Source of the DNA: Chara braunii
Lineage: Eukaryota; Streptophyta; Charophyceae; Charales; Characeae
DNA length: 26,818 nt
Direction of reading: 5' to 3'
Assembly (NCBI GenBank): GCA_003427395.1
Contig: BFEA01000306.1
Span: forward strand, 1,250,460 to 1,277,277
Shown: piece by piece, positions 1-9,874 of the stretch
Layout of the letters: each line of letters opens with the position of its first letter
How positions within the stretch are numbered: position 1 is the first letter of the stretch
Position numbers and translations under genes: made by a program
The notes under the pieces: generated by a model
Database searches by the model: none
Told to the model about the DNA's origin: nothing
Seen by the model: the letters and a program-made list of their open reading frames with translations, nothing else

Positions 1-567
1 ATGTTCCGGTTCTCACTTACTTGCACTTCTACTCATGTGAGTATGTTCCACTAGTTCTTTGTCAAGTCCAAGTATGTGTTGATGTTCCGGTTCTCTCTTA
101 GTTGCTCTTTTACTCATATGAATGTCTTCCACTAGTTCTTTGTCAAGTTCAAACATCTGTTGATGTTCCGGTTCTCACTTAGTTCCTCTTCTACTCATAT
201 GAGTACGTTCCACTAGTTCCTTGTCAAGTTCAAACGTGTGTTGATGTTTCGGTTCTCACTTAGTTGCTTTTCTACTCATATGAATGTGTTTCACTAGTTC
301 TTTGTCAAGTTCAAACATGTGTTGGTGTTTTGGTTCTCACTTAGTTGCTCTTCTACTCATGTGAGTATGTTCCATTAGTTCTTTGTGAAGTCCAAGCATG
401 TGTTGATGTTCCGGTTCTCACTTAGTTGCTTTTCTATTCATATGAATGTGTTTCACTACTTCTTAGTCAAGTTCAAACATGTGTTGATGTTCCGGTTCTC
501 ACTTAGTTGCTCTTCTACTCATCTGAGTATGTTCCACTAGTTCTTTGTCAAGTCCAAGCATGTGTTG
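1..567. repeat. Satellite array, 81-bp period
   Basis: Seven tandem units. The anchor ATGTTCCGG or a variant recurs at 1, 82, 163, 244, 325, 406, 487 and 568, an exact 81-bp spacing. Each unit carries the blocks CTTAGTTGCTCTTCTACTCA, GTTCCACTAGTTCTTTGTCA and AAACATGTGTTGATG with scattered substitutions and no indels. The array runs off the left edge of the window. Although 81 is a multiple of three, no long open frame is kept, so it looks non-coding. Confidence 0.95.
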
Positions 568-1035
568 ATGTTCCGGATCACACTTAGTTGCTCTTATCTC
601 TATGTGCATGTGTTTTTTACTAGTTTAACCTTCGCATTGTCAAGTTCATGTGTGTTGTAGTGTTTCGGTTCATACTTAGTTGCTCTTTCCTCAATGTGCA
701 TGTGTTTTTCACTAGTTTAACCTTCACATTGTCAAGTTCATGTGTGTTGTAGTGTTCCGGTTCATACTTAGTTGCTCTTTCCTCTATGTGCATGTGGTTT
801 TCACTAGTTCAAGCTTCACTTTGTCAAGTTCATGTGAGTTGTAGTATTCCGGCTCATACTTAGTTGCTCTTTCCCCCATGTGCATGTGTTTTTCACTAAT
901 TCAATCTTCACATTGTCAAGTTCATGTGTGTTGTAGTGTTCCGGTTCACACTTAGTTGTTTTTTCCTCCATGTGCATGTGTTTTTCACAAGTTCAACCTT
1001 CACATTGTCAAGTTCATGTGTGTGGTAGTGTTCCG
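568..1035. repeat. Satellite array, 92-bp period (related subfamily)
   Basis: The anchor AGTGTTCCGG recurs at 659, 751, 843, 935 and 1027 (92-bp steps). The unit shares TTCCGGTTC and CTTAGTTGCTCTT with the 81-bp class but has a different second half (CATGTGTTTTTCACTAG, then CATTGTCAAGTTCATGTGTG). The array stops abruptly after GTGTTCCG at 1035 and non-repeat sequence follows. Confidence 0.93.
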
Positions 1036-1133
1036 TTTTCAACACTTGGTGACTCTTATGCTATAGGATGGGTGACCGACATTTGGCTGCTACTACAGTG
1101 TGATGATTTCATGAGGACTGGAAGTCTCTTTCT

Positions 1134-1168
1134 CGTTCTCTCTCTTTCTTTCTCTCTCTCTGTCTCTC

Positions 1169-1257
<89 letters not shown>

Positions 1258-1259
1258 CT
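1134..1259. repeat. (CT)n microsatellite
   Basis: An almost pure CT/TCTC tract with a few G and T interruptions. Open frames over it (Leu/Ser on +, Arg/Glu on -) are artefacts of the dinucleotide repeat. It lies just inside the right border of the first satellite block. Confidence 0.95.
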
Positions 1260-1329
1260 CCCTCTCTTCCTTCCCCTCACTTCGCATATAACTAACGCTT
1301 CATCCCTCAGTTATTACATTGCCAAGGAA

Positions 1330-4070
1330 TGAACGGTAAAAGGAAAAAGTCACGCCTCACTTGGTAGAAAGAGGAGGCAGGGGAAGGGTAGCCGGTCCCG
1401 TGTGCCGCCAAGAAGGCAAAGTAAAAGACTGTTTGAACAAGCGGGAAAAAGCGAAATCCGGAAGAAAGTATAAGTTAAAGCAAGGTCAGTTCGACTCAAC
1501 CATTTCACCGACTGCATGACTACGAAAAGAGAATGAGCTGATTGAGCACAAAGAGAAGCCTAACGGAAAAGAAAGATAGGCATGTGGGAAGGGCTATGTA
1601 TTGACTCCCAATAAGGGATTGTACCGATCTTTGCTTTGTGTGGGATTGTGCAAGGAAGTAAAGGTTTGAGACGCGTTTAGCGGGATAGGGCCGGCAGAAA
1701 CCGGGCGGCAAAGGGAAAAGGAAGAAGGGGCAAAAGGGCTATGGGACCCCTAGCGCAAAACCAATCCATGAAAATGATGTTTGCATTTGTGCCTTGGAAT
1801 ATGAATGAAAGAAGGAAGTGTAAACTTACCAAGGGAAATGTGAAGTTGTTTGTGCATGCATGTAAAGGCCCTGAAAAGACTAAGGGGTCTGCGTCAATGA
1901 TGATGGATGAGATGCATGAGATTCGAGGGGTGAATAGAGGCGAGGGGGCGGACGACATCGCCGCACCCCGATGACTCCATAGAATTGTCATGCTTAGGGA
2001 AATGGTGCGCGGTCTAAGGATGACGCTTAGCCTGTGCACAAGAGAAGAAAACTCCCAACGAACCCTTGGGTTGCCTGCATATTGGAAGGAGTAATTGCTT
2101 GAGAACACAACCAAGAATATAAAAAAATCAGCGTCGCGGAATGACCAGCGAGACTACCACCCGACGTGAGGGCTGAGCTACATCCCCAATGTCAAAGCTC
2201 TCTCGCGCGATAACCCACCCCCATTTATCTCAAGGCACTAGGTGGGGGTGACCCTGGGACGAACGGCCCGCGCCCTGCGCATGAGTGTGGGCGGGCCGAG
2301 CCAGCTGGGACCCGAAGTGAGGTCGACTAAAGCTCGAAAGTCTACCGGGGCTTGGCCCTACAAAAATGGTGGAGATGATTGGCAATAGGGTTAAACTGAC
2401 CCTTGCGATTCCGAATGGGGCGCCCGACGCATTGACGTGTACATAACTCAAGACAAGGAAAATGGACTTGTGCTTGCTCTTTTCCTTATGAGAATCAGAT
2501 TTGAGAGTGGCTGGGCGCATAGCATGGCCAGACCTGGAGGTATAACATGCATGATGAGCACTTGATTAGCCATCTCCTTGTGGGATGGCTCTGACCCTCC
2601 TTCGTCCGGTGCTGGTGTTTGCCAAGTCGCAGGTCGACCCTTCCTCTTCGTGCGAAAGAAGGGCTCCGGTTACCTGGCAGGCGGTTGGTCCTTCGGCTTC
2701 GGCCGGGATCCGATGAAAATCCCGCGGCGGAGTGATCCGACCGAATGGGTGTCCTTCTCCCTTCTTCTTTGAGCCCAGCGGGCTCATGCACTATACACAT
2801 TGAAATGCTTGAAGGAACCAACATGAACACAACGGGTCATCAAGAAGGAACAATCCCTCCCTATGAAAGGACAGACGAATGAAGAGAAAAGAAATGAAGG
2901 GAGTTGCTAGACTCCAAGGAAAACTAGCTCACCCTTGAAGACTCTCACGAGAAGGAACCAACCACTGTGTATGGAAGTAGGGGGAGTGACACTTATTGTC
3001 CTGAGAGAAAATTATGAGTTATGGGTAGGAAGCGTTGGGTGCACCAAGGGAAAGGCACTTGTACTATATGTGTCCCACTTGAGACTTGTGATTTGCATGA
3101 TGGGATTTGAGCGTCCTGCCTTTCGGAAGGAAAGGATGGGTCTGCACCGGTTGGTGCGGGTTGCGAAACGTCGTTCTCTTTGAAGTTTGTCGAGTTTCGC
3201 GTGCGGAGATCAGGTCACCGAGCTGTCGAACGAGAGTTTGTCTGGCCGGTTGATTAATAGCATTCTCACCCGGGCAGTCCGAGCATGGCTCGATGATCTT
3301 GCCCAGGCGGGGTGCGAAACATCTTCTTAGGCGGGGCTTAGCCTGTTGGCTGGCGGGGGGAGTACCACTGCATGCGAGGCAAGGAAGGGACCTCGGAGAC
3401 GATTACTAGTTTTCCGTAGTACTGCTTGGGAAAGGCTAATTCTTATCGGACCGATGAAAGTGAATGCCTGGACGGCTGACTATTGCTCCTAACGGGGTGC
3501 GCGGGGTGATTCCCGGTACCAACGAGGGTATGCAAGAGCAACAAAACGGATGGGGTATTTTTAGTGAATGGAGAGGGGTAACACCCTATGCCGGGGCCTG
3601 GGGACCGCGCTCGCGACGGTTCAACTGTGCTTGAGGTATGGGATAAAACTCTGCCGATAGTACCAGTGGAGAGATCATATTGGGATAGGTCGGTGAGTAG
3701 ATGACCGGCCCGTACGTGAGATTGCCTGAATTTTTTTATGTATTCCCCCTCTGTAATGGTTGAATGAGTTTGGACTGTTGGACGGGTATAATTCTAAGTC
3801 TATTCTCACCTCCCCATCTAAGTCTACACGAGTGAGAGATAATTGGAAGAATGGATGAAAGAGGTCAATTGGAATGGAATCAAGAGAAAGAATGGTAGGT
3901 AGTGAATGGCCGACCGAGGGTACTATGGGAAGGTGGTACTTAGGAATGGGGAGGTAAATTAGGGAGACCTTGATGAGGGGTCTGAAATAATTCTCATCTA
4001 TGACGTCGGTTGACCTGACCGGAAGAGCCGTTGGTACTTTCTTATGGAAACAGGGGTCGGGTGCTAGAAA
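1330..4070. other. No recognisable gene; purine-rich intergenic DNA
   Basis: Several frames of 60-145 codons overlap one another on both strands (for example 1741-1974 +, 1677-2114 -, 2230-2520 -, 2578-2772 +). None shows a recognisable domain. The segment 2165-2800 is GC-richer. The + frame 2935-3183 has a short stretch (from about 2971) that faintly resembles the start of the gene family at 4075, but too weakly to call. The segment looks like decayed mobile-element DNA; that is inference. Confidence 0.5.
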
Positions 4071-4074
4071 ATAG

Positions 4075-4818
4075 ATGGCGCGGTGGTTGTCATCCCCGAT
4101 CTATACCAGCGGTCCGAAAATGCCAGTAGATGTAAAGGATGGGGTATCGGTCGTCCTCTCGGAAGATGGGATGTGGACGGATCTTGAGCCGACATATGAA
4201 ACCGTAGTGCTGGAAGAGGAGGACGCGTTCCTTTGGATAAAAACGGTATGGACTAATGTCAGCTTGACAAGGTTGTCGCCGAGTTTAATGGATTTGGAGT
4301 TTCGAGGGACAGTGGAAGCCCGGGGGTGGGTCTACTTGTCACAAGAGGGGGAGAACGCCATGGTCATAGATTTGGTACTAGGGACTACGCCAGACGAATT
4401 GTTTAGAAAGGCAGAAATGGAGGTTGTATGGGCCTCATGGCAGTGGGCGGAAATGGAAATGGAAATAGTAGATATGCGAGTGGAACTCGAGGATAGCGTG
4501 AGGCGACCCGTCAGGACCATGCGATGTGTGCTGCCTCCCTTTCTGGTGGATGCGGTCTTCGAAACTCGGAGCAGGCTAGTACGGATATGTCAGTCCATGA
4601 CGACCCTCGGGCTATACCAATGCGCCAGGCAGGACTTCTTTCAGTTGTCGGTAGAAATGAGACCGTTTGAAGGGAATTGGGCGGAGGACTTGGCCGAGAT
4701 GCTAAACTGCCTCAGCATAGACAATGTCTTCGTCCCTAGCTCTGTGCATTGGGGGATAGTCTACAGGAATGTGGCAGTAGGGGAGACATTCCTGAAAGGT
4801 GTGAAGGAATTGCTATAG
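4075..4818 (+). CDS. Unrecognised protein, copy A of a tandem gene family (247 aa)
   Basis: I do not recognise the family. The ATG directly follows an in-frame TAG, and the start is supported by copies B and C: the conserved Gly that opens the first block is residue 23 in A and B and 24 in C. Residues 23-62 align without gaps to B and C (G-V/I/W, then a pattern of hydrophobics, then AF-L-W-I-K-x-x-W around 51-59). Residues 73-103 form a second block shared with B. Residues 149-162 (RC-x-x-PPF-x-x-D), 188-211 (FF-x-x-S-V-E-x-x-PF) and 225-247 (GETFLKGV) are shared with both. The N-terminal half looks beta-rich and the C-terminal half helical. No signal peptide or membrane segment is seen. The TAG at 4816 is followed in frame by 17 very acidic codons up to TGA at 4872, so the open frame may itself be slightly truncated. 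B starts 120 bp downstream on the same strand. Expression is unknown. Confidence 0.6.
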   Translation: MARWLSSPIYTSGPKMPVDVKDGVSVVLSEDGMWTDLEPTYETVVLEEEDAFLWIKTVWTNVSLTRLSPSLMDLEFRGTVEARGWVYLSQEGENAMVIDLVLGTTPDELFRKAEMEVVWASWQWAEMEMEIVDMRVELEDSVRRPVRTMRCVLPPFLVDAVFETRSRLVRICQSMTTLGLYQCARQDFFQLSVEMRPFEGNWAEDLAEMLNCLSIDNVFVPSSVHWGIVYRNVAVGETFLKGVKELL

Positions 4819-4938
4819 AACAAAGAGGACGGCTTCAGTGACGAGGACGAAGGGGATGAGATAGAGGATTGAGAATTCTAAGGTGGGGGACTAACTTAGG
4901 GAAACCAAGTGGCCTGACATTGTGCAAGACGGGGAAAG

Positions 4939-5773
4939 ATGACTAGGGAAGAACTGTTGATGGATTGCATTTTCAAGAGATGGGAATCAAGGCGACTTAG
5001 AGGGGGAATAAAAATGTTTATACCAGCAGAAAATGAATGGAAAGGGACCACGTGCGACTGGGTCGGATTTGAAGTTGCCCCGAAACTATCATACGTATGG
5101 GTAGAGCGGATTTGGAACCTAACAAGGGAAGAGGAAGGTTCGGATGAGATAGCGGAAGGCAAAGTGGAATCGGTCGGAACGATTGTTCTCTCCGAAGACG
5201 GATGGTGCCTATTCTGCACTATGATAGCAACGGACAGGATCCGATGTAGCTTCTAGGGACTGCGAAGGCGCGAACCCAAAGGGGGGGCGGGAGGTTCGCC
5301 AACGAAGGATGGGACGAAGTTAGTAGTAGAGTTGTGATGGGGGGATGGAAGGAGCAAAAGTCTCCCAGCCTGTGAAGGACGGCTTGGGTGCCTGAGTTCG
5401 TGGCCGAGTGGTTTGGGGGTTTTGAGCACATCTTAGAAGTGGCCGACTCCATGAAAGAAGTGCACATAGAATGTGGCTGGCTGACTGAGGAATTTTATAA
5501 GACCTCATTAAAATACGGCCCCTTTTACGACGATAAAGCCTGGGAAATTCTCGCCATCCTGAGAATAGGTAAGTATGACCGCCTGGAGGTAGATGCGGAA
5601 GCCTGGGACGCCATAGTTAGCCGGGAGGCGGCGGCATCCTGAGAATAGGTAAGTATGACCGCCTGGAGGTAGATGCGGAAGCCTGGGACGCCATAGTTAG
5701 CCGGGAGGCGGTGACCGCTCCGTCCTACGTACATGATGTTTTTAAATTGTTTGAAGTACTATGGTTCGATTAA
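4939..5773 (+). pseudogene. Copy B of the tandem unknown family, broken
   Basis: The ATG at 4939 sits the same 22 codons before the conserved Gly as in copy A. The first frame (4939-5256) aligns gaplessly with A residues 23-62, including W at column 34 and W-V-E-R-I-W, and with the second block (VLSEDG against A's YLSQEG). Homology then shifts frame. From about 5337 it begins MGGW-K-E like copy C, hits a TGA at 5373, and continues as VPEF, then EEFYKTSLKYGPF, matching A 154-198. An 80-bp tandem duplication (5555-5711) introduces another frameshift and a stop at 5640. The original frame resumes after the duplication and aligns with A 226-247 before TAA at 5771. At least one frameshift, one stop and one duplication separate it from an intact gene. 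A spliced gene cannot be fully excluded, since GTAAGT lies at 5569. Confidence 0.75.
5555..5711. repeat. 80-bp tandem duplication inside copy B
   Basis: 5555-5631 and 5635-5711 are identical over 77 bp, giving an 80-bp period with a 3-bp spacer. As 80 is not a multiple of three, the duplication breaks the reading frame of copy B. The perfect identity suggests it is recent or an assembly artefact. Each copy contains AGGTAAGTATG, which resembles a 5' splice donor. Confidence 0.97.
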
Positions 5774-6057
5774 AAGGGTCGGAAAATCGAACGTCGTGAG
5801 GAGGTCGAAGTATGGACGGTGCATGTAAACTAGGGAGTAACATAAGATAGAGGCTTGTACATTAGTTTAGTTGGGCATGCGAAGAGATTGAAACAAGGGA
5901 AGGTGTCCGGTCGTTGTAAGCGCAGATATGGGACGCATGACAGAAAAGAGGAAAGGGGACACAGGCGGAAAGGAAAACGATAGGAGGATGGACGGTTGTT
6001 GAAACACAGGCCGTAATCCTCTTTGTGTGGACTATGCAGGAAATCACCAAAACAGCA

Positions 6058-6844
6058 ATGGCGGGAAGACGTGTTCGAAGGGTACGCCAACCCCGATACC
6101 CCGGCCCACCTTGGAATAACGGCAGAGGATGGGAAGTATCCCTTCCGTCAAGTCTCGACTTTCGAGGATGCGACGTGGAATGGCGGGCCATGACCTTGGG
6201 AAGGGACAACGCCTTCATGATGGTGAAATGTTGGTGGACGGGGATGAGATTCAACCGAGGACCTGGGGATGATTTGTTCTTCAATTTAGAAGTTACCGGG
6301 GCCATGTATCTACCCGAGATCGGCCGACACTCGCTGGGGGTGGGGATAGCACAAGGTCACAAGCTGGCATCAGTCTTTTGAAGGGCCGCTCGGGCGTTGA
6401 CACGGATAGACCAATCAATTAGGGGTAGAAGGAATGTGGGCTTACTCACCAGGTTGAAATGGGGGGTTGGAGGGAGTTCAGGGCACCAACCACCCCGCTG
6501 AGATGCCAGGTCCCCCGATTCATGATAGACCTCATCTTCGGGAGCCTTGCAAGGGTGCAAAATCTGACAGAATCGGCAATAATCTGGGACCACTTCCCTC
6601 ATCAAACCATTGGGATGTTCTATGACGTTGCTGTGGAGCATGGGCCGTTCTGGGGAAACCGGGTCCATGAACTGATGGAGGTTATTAATATCCTGATATT
6701 TGGGTTGTTATGGCTGACTGTGTGGAATACGAGTACATAATTCGGAGGGAAATTGAGATAGGAGAGAATTATCTAGCAGGGGTGGTTCAACTATTCGAGG
6801 AGCCCACCGAACTGGAAGGGCCACGAGGACGAGAGCGGGACTAG
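6058..6844 (+). pseudogene. Copy C of the tandem unknown family, broken
   Basis: The preferred start is ATG 6058, giving MAG like the MAR of copy A and placing the conserved Gly at residue 24; an in-frame ATG also exists at 6025. The first frame runs to a TGA at 6379. Over its first block it matches A gaplessly (DNAFMMVKCWWT against DAFLWIKTVWT). Homology resumes in another frame at 6459 (MGGW-R-E, then LRCQVPRFMIDLIF against A's MRCVLPPFLVDAVF, and GMFYDVAVEHGPFWGN against A's DFFQLSVEMRPFEGN). Near 6700 it shifts frame again, where IEIGENYLAGVVQLF matches A's VAVGETFLKGVKELL, and ends at TAG 6842. It therefore has two frame disruptions and one lost linker. The residues that match A are spread over the full length, so this was once a complete paralogue. 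Confidence 0.75.
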
Positions 6845-7234
6845 CACCCGGAGGGAAGCCAATAGGGCAAATCACGTATCTTCCGCTACATACAGGGGCT
6901 CACCGATTGGAATAGGGAAGGACCATCGGACCCGGACGATCAAAAACCATTGCGAGATAAGGGGAAGAGCAGACTCGTGATGATTGCCATGACCCTAGAA
7001 GTTGAAAAGAAGATACTGCTTAAGGATTTTTCCTGACAGGATGCCCGACCAGAACTCCTACGCGCCCGCTAAACGAGTCTGTCATAAGAGGGGACTAAGT
7101 CACGTTCCTTGGCTCGATAGAGCAGCAGGGTCGGTCGCGGCTCCTTCTTAGGGAAGCGATCAGAAGACCAAAATGGGGACTTGGCTACTCTCGGAATAAG
7201 CTAAGCCAAAGAAACCAGAACCTATGGAACCTAA
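6845..7234. other. Spacer between family copy C and the gag remnant
   Basis: No homology was recognised. Short frames with many stops are present. It has the same purine-rich composition as its flanks, and no long terminal repeat boundary or primer-binding site could be identified. Confidence 0.5.
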
Positions 7235-7555
7235 ATGCCTCGTGCGGCCTGTGTCCTGGGGAATCCTCTGGTTTATGCAGAGCTAGGCAAAATGGTGACG
7301 GAAGATGTGACAGATAATTATAGGAGCGAGGGAGGACCAGGCTTAGGAGGCAGCATCGTACACAGCGAGGAGGGTCAGAAGGACAGAGAATCGATAAATC
7401 CGGATGGTACCAAGGAGAACTGGAAGGAAATCTCCTCAGGGGAAAGCTCGGGGAAAGTCGGGGGAAGCAAGCAAGGGACCCAGGAGACCAGGGGGGTAGA
7501 AATAAGGACGGGACAAGCCGCCGGAATTCAGGCGGAGTCGTGTCTAAGAAAGTGA
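7235..7555 (+). CDS. Hydrophilic frame upstream of gag remnant (106 aa)
   Basis: An open frame rich in Gly, Ser, Glu and Lys without a recognisable fold. It ends 16 bp inside the following gag frame, which is in a different frame. Gag proteins of this kind often start with a long charged, low-complexity segment, so this may be the displaced N-terminus of the same gag after a frameshift. It could equally be chance, since purine-rich DNA favours such frames. No independent function is proposed. Confidence 0.3.
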   Translation: MPRAACVLGNPLVYAELGKMVTEDVTDNYRSEGGPGLGGSIVHSEEGQKDRESINPDGTKENWKEISSGESSGKVGGSKQGTQETRGVEIRTGQAAGIQAESCLRK

Positions 7556-9057
7556 GAGTCACGAATATGAGGCGCAAACTAGCGGAAATAAAAAAGAGGA
7601 CCGCAGAATACAAGGCGAGATTGATTGAGGAGATGATGACTGGGAACGAGGAAGACCCCTCGCAGGAAGAATTGCGGGATGAGCGGAAAGGCGGCCAAGG
7701 CGGAAGTGGACAAGGGGGTAAGGATAGTGATCAAGGAGGGACACCAAGCAAGAGGAGGAAGGAGAGAGAGAACTCCCCGGGGATGGAAGCGGAGAAGGCT
7801 ACGAATCCACCAACCATAGATAGAAGAGCTAGCCGCCTGTCGGCCAAGCCAGCAGCAATGCGAGGGTGCGAAGGGCTCTGGAGCCTTAGGGAAAGGGTGT
7901 TGGGGTGGTTTGAGCTGGAGGGGATTGCAAAGACTAGAGAAGGACAGAGGGCCGGCAAGGAGGGACAGGATACCAGTACGGCGGGCGAGGCCAGTAGCTC
8001 CGAAGGCGGCCTCAGGAAGATAGTGTCGTCCCTCGCACGAACACTAAACAAAAACCAGGACTACCTCGCAGACGCTAAAAAAAAGTTCACATTTGACGGG
8101 GCAAACATCACAGAGTTCCTAATAAATTACGAGAACTTAGCTGCGTTGTTGAAATGGACCGAAGAAGAAAAGATGGACCACCTAGGGCACCATGTGTTAT
8201 TGAGTCTGGGACGAGACATAATGACCATCGTAGTCGCGAGCCGATCCTGGAAGGAAACCCGGGATGTAATGATGAGGAAGTACCTGGCAACGGAGAAAAT
8301 GGCAACAGAGGTCAATTTAGCAGTGGTTCAAAGGAAGAACTTTGCAACGTACAACGACTTCCTACGAGAGTTTACCCTGCTAGCTTTAAGGATCCCCGGG
8401 GTTACAGACCGGATAATAGGAAAGTACTTGATTGAAAGAGTGGAGAACGTGCTGCTGGTTATGCAGGAAGCCGTACTCCCGGCAGGAGTAGCCAAATGAG
8501 GGTTCGATCGGAGAGATCCCGCTAACGAGCAATGCAAGTACTGCACCGCGGGGGAACATTTTGTGCGCGCATGTCCGAAGCTCAACCATGATATACTAGA
8601 AAGAGGATGTACCAGATCATTAAAGGGGGAGATATTCGGACCATAGGGAGAACGGGTGAAATGGAGCTCACCAGGGGGAATGCGACGCGCCATTATCATG
8701 CTCAATGGGTTAGAGATAGCAGCAGTAGAGGCTGAGCCAGTGATCGATATCATCTGGGACCACCTCCGGGGCCGTGGACCGCAGGTCAACTTCATTTTGG
8801 AAGGCGACCGACGTGATAGTGTGAACGCGACCACTCGACTTGGGACGGTTGGAAAAAGGATTATCCGCGATACCGTGATGGAGGAGGTTGTTGGAGGCTC
8901 CGCGCCTCAGGCAGAGCCCGAGGCCGGGGAACCCGAGAAAATCTATGGGAAGACTAGGGAAAAGGAGCCTACAGACAAGGTCACTGCGCTGGGTATGTCA
9001 CGAAATGTGCAGTCAAGGCAGAAATCAGGGAGTCGATCTGGTCGTTTCAACGGATGA
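7540..9057 (+). pseudogene. gag: Ty3/gypsy-like gag remnant with CCHC zinc knuckle
   Basis: Retrotransposon capsid/nucleocapsid precursor. Residues 1-155 (7540-8004) are charged and low-complexity (KKR, EE and GQGG runs). Residues about 156-319 look like a retrotransposon gag core: a helical region with FTFDGANITEFLINYENL near 8088, then a WTEEEK segment, then SLGRDIM, R-x-W and RKYL motifs, and YNDFLREF near 8350. TGA at 8497-8499 interrupts it. In the same frame a nucleocapsid knuckle C-x2-C-x4-H-x4-C follows at 8533-8574, then TAG at 8644, then open frame from 8656 to 9057. Two in-frame stops mark it as non-functional, although readthrough of the first is formally possible. The core resembles gag proteins of Chara-like algae from memory; not checked. 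It lies on the same strand, directly after the tandem unknown family. Confidence 0.8.
8533..8574 (+). other. CCHC zinc knuckle of gag
   Basis: The codons give CKYCTAGEHFVRAC, exactly the C-x2-C-x4-H-x4-C spacing of retroviral-type nucleocapsid zinc knuckles, which bind element RNA during packaging. It lies 11 codons after the in-frame TGA at 8497, showing that the stop is secondary. Confidence 0.9.
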
Positions 9058-9320
9058 CCGTATTGGAGGAAATGAACCACGACATAATCCTCGGGAGACC
9101 ATGGTGCGCCAACGTAGAAATGATAGGCATGCACTTGCACGATGGCACGTACATGGTAGATATAGAGGACCCAGTGACCGACCGGGGGGAGCTTCTCCGA
9201 CTTCTTGGGACGGGAGGAGACCCTCCGAAGGGGAAGTTAGCAACGTGGTCGCCGTCGTTCGAAGATAGCGCACGAAAGGGGGCTTTTACGCGAATGGAGG
9301 GTATGAGAGAGAGAGAGTAG
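9000..9320 (+). pseudogene. Retropepsin (aspartic protease) C-terminal remnant
   Basis: In the frame from 9000 the translation reads through ESIWSFQRM to NHDIILGRPWCANV (9075-9116). The hydrophobic-LGRPW signature (ILGRPW at 9087-9104) is typical of the C-terminal half of Ty3/gypsy proteases and of their border with reverse transcriptase. A conserved-looking GMHLHDGTYMVDIED segment follows. The catalytic D-S/T-G was not found upstream; that part is in a different frame or lost. The frame ends at TAG 9318-9320, with a GAGAGA repeat before it. The start ATG at 9054 is internal and not a true start. Non-functional. Confidence 0.7.
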
Positions 9321-9325
9321 AAATT

Positions 9326-9663
9326 ATGATTGAGGACGCATTCAATAAGAAAGAATGGATCAAGATGGGCCTGCCTCAGAAGAAGAGAAGGCAGGAGGAT
9401 GAAGTCTTAGGTGTTATGGTGGCAGAAAGGGAGTCAGAAGTCGAACTCGGGACCAGCCTGCCTAGGCGGAAAGAGGTGCGGAAGGAGGTACCGGAGATCG
9501 CACTCGAGATCCTCGACCTATTGCAACTCATCAAAGCTATCAGATATCACAAAGTAGGGGTGGATTCATAGGCGCTGGCCAAATTTGAAGGAGAAGTACA
9601 GAAGGGGTGTTGTTTGAATGAGAAAATAGTCAGTATTCAATCGAGGGTCGCAGAGGCAACATG
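9326..9663 (+). pseudogene. Retroelement reading-frame fragment after protease
   Basis: An open frame from 9326 with TAG at 9569, continuing in the same frame to TGA at 9661-9663. It is rich in Lys, Arg and Glu (KKRRQEDE), with a helical stretch EIALEILDLLQLIKAI. No domain is recognised. It lies where the linker between protease and reverse transcriptase would be expected, but no YXDD or other reverse transcriptase motif is present. Confidence 0.4.
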
Positions 9664-9840
9664 AGTAATCCCGACAGTTCATTTTTTAGAAGAAAGATCC
9701 CGGAAGGAAGTGTTCGAAAGTACAAGCAAGTAGGGAAGAAAACGAAGCCGGTTTCGATCCTGCTAGAGACATCTAAGGAAGAAACTATGGAGAAGGAGGA
9801 GGAAGTCCTTCGAGTGATCCGAGAGATGCGAGCAGCATGA
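9661..9840 (+). pseudogene. Short retroelement fragment (59 codons)
   Basis: ATG at 9661 to TGA at 9838-9840. It contains RKYKQVGKKTKPVS, a K-Y-K-x-V-x-K-K-x-x-P-V pattern that I associate with the stretch before the polymerase region of gypsy-like polyproteins; this is from memory and uncertain. It overlaps the previous frame by ATGA and changes frame, which suggests a frameshift in one longer ancestral frame. Confidence 0.35.
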
Positions 9841-9874
9841 GCCTTGGCATGGGGAGAGAGAACGGGGACATGAC

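Noticed and set aside
1056-1332. Open frames of Leu/Ser and Arg/Glu repeats on both strands
   Set aside because: They are direct translations of the (CT)n tract and carry no coding signal.
5396-5475. GTGGCCGAGTGGTTTGGGG resembles the A box of a leucine or serine tRNA
   Set aside because: No B box (GGTTCGANNCC) follows at tRNA distance and no acceptor stem pairs. The stretch is explained as coding sequence of family copy B.
8501-8520. GGTTCGATCGG resembles a tRNA B box
   Set aside because: No A box or cloverleaf upstream; it lies in the gag frame just before the zinc knuckle.
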